Both the position numbers and the translations under genes were made by a program. Positions 5,214 to 5,310 of a stretch of 5,310 bases of DNA are shown here, in pieces. Within the stretch, counting starts at the first letter, position 1; every line of letters starts with the position of its first letter. Below the pieces are notes generated by a model. That model did not search any database. It was not told where the DNA came from and saw nothing but the letters and a program-made list of their open reading frames with translations. Source of the stretch: Oscillibacter sp. (GTDB lineage Bacteria; Bacillota; Clostridia; Oscillospirales; Oscillospiraceae); the NCBI GenBank assembly GCA_017380995.1, contig JAFOCY010000196.1:1-5310 (forward strand), written 5' to 3'.

Positions 5214-5310
5214 ATGGAAGAGCAGCACAAGCGCCGGGTGCGCTATAAGGGGACCCATCCCCGCCGTTTTGAAGAGAAATATAAAGAGCACGACCCTGAA
5301 AAATACGGCA
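5214..5310 (+). CDS. N-terminal fragment of a gene resembling the extended N-terminus of RsmH-like methyltransferases
   Basis: The first 32 codons of a gene cut by the right edge. ATG at 5214 has GGAAGGAG 7 nt upstream (5199-5206), so this is a real start. The peptide is very basic and charged (MEEQHKRRVRYKGTHPRRFE, then EKYKEHDPEKYG), with no signal peptide or membrane segment. From memory, the RRxRYxGTHPxxFxEKYKExxPEKY pattern is found as an N-terminal extension ahead of the methyltransferase domain in some clostridial 16S rRNA (cytosine-1402-N4) methyltransferase (RsmH/MraW) homologs. This is a recollection and the catalytic domain is not in the window, so the call is tentative and no symbol is assigned. 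Confidence 0.5.
   Translation, partial: MEEQHKRRVRYKGTHPRRFEEKYKEHDPEKYG

Noticed and set aside
1..5310. CRISPR array, tRNA/rRNA genes, insertion sequence or phage attachment site
   Set aside because: No regularly spaced direct repeats, no tRNA or rRNA signatures, no transposase or integrase fragments, and no terminal inverted repeats were seen.

Overview
The window looks like a piece of chromosome from a gut-type Firmicute, most likely a G+C-rich clostridium of the Oscillospiraceae/Ruminococcaceae kind. The signs are strong AAGGAGG-type ribosome binding sites, sigma-A promoters with 17-nt spacers, G+C-rich GCC/GGC-biased coding sequence, AT-rich gaps and compact hairpin-plus-T-run terminators. 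The taxon is inferred from style and protein flavour only.

Layout, left to right. (1) Positions 1-2373 hold a leftward two-gene TRAP-TAXI transporter unit. A lipoprotein solute-binding protein (1345-2373) is transcribed first, then a run of intercistronic hairpins, then the fused 4TM/12TM membrane permease (1-1167), which is cut by the left edge. (2) Positions 2374-2781 are a 408-bp AT-rich divergent intergenic region. It has a good sigma-A promoter for the transporter on the minus strand, a good sigma-A promoter for murI on the plus strand, a palindrome over the murI -10 box, and an orphan terminator-like hairpin. (3) Glutamate racemase murI (2782-3600) ends in a strong intrinsic terminator. 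(4) A MATE-family multidrug/cation antiporter (3746-5122) has its own promoter, a 10-bp inverted repeat spanning promoter to ribosome binding site, and its own terminator. (5) The first 32 codons of another rightward gene begin at 5214. Its basic N-terminus resembles the extended N-terminus of an RsmH-like methyltransferase.

The most striking observation is in the TAXI binding protein. Its segments are in the wrong order. The block that normally forms the C-terminus of TAXI proteins (TVAIGAVVLARDD ... HAKGAELSLE ... HPGAAKYFKEKG) sits directly after the lipoprotein signal and spacer. A Gly/Ala-rich linker follows, then the normal N-terminal and central blocks (LTFGTGGESGTYYAFGG ... VSVGAAGSGT ... 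IPAGTY), and the protein stops where the C-terminal block would normally begin. This reads as a natural circular permutation of a TRAP-TAXI substrate-binding protein, in one uninterrupted frame. The gene starts at a normal promoter and RBS and lies next to its cognate permease, so it appears functional.

The transporter unit would import an unknown, probably carboxylate or amino-acid-like, solute driven by an ion gradient. MurI makes D-glutamate for peptidoglycan, and the MATE protein exports cationic compounds. Nothing except proximity ties these three functions together.
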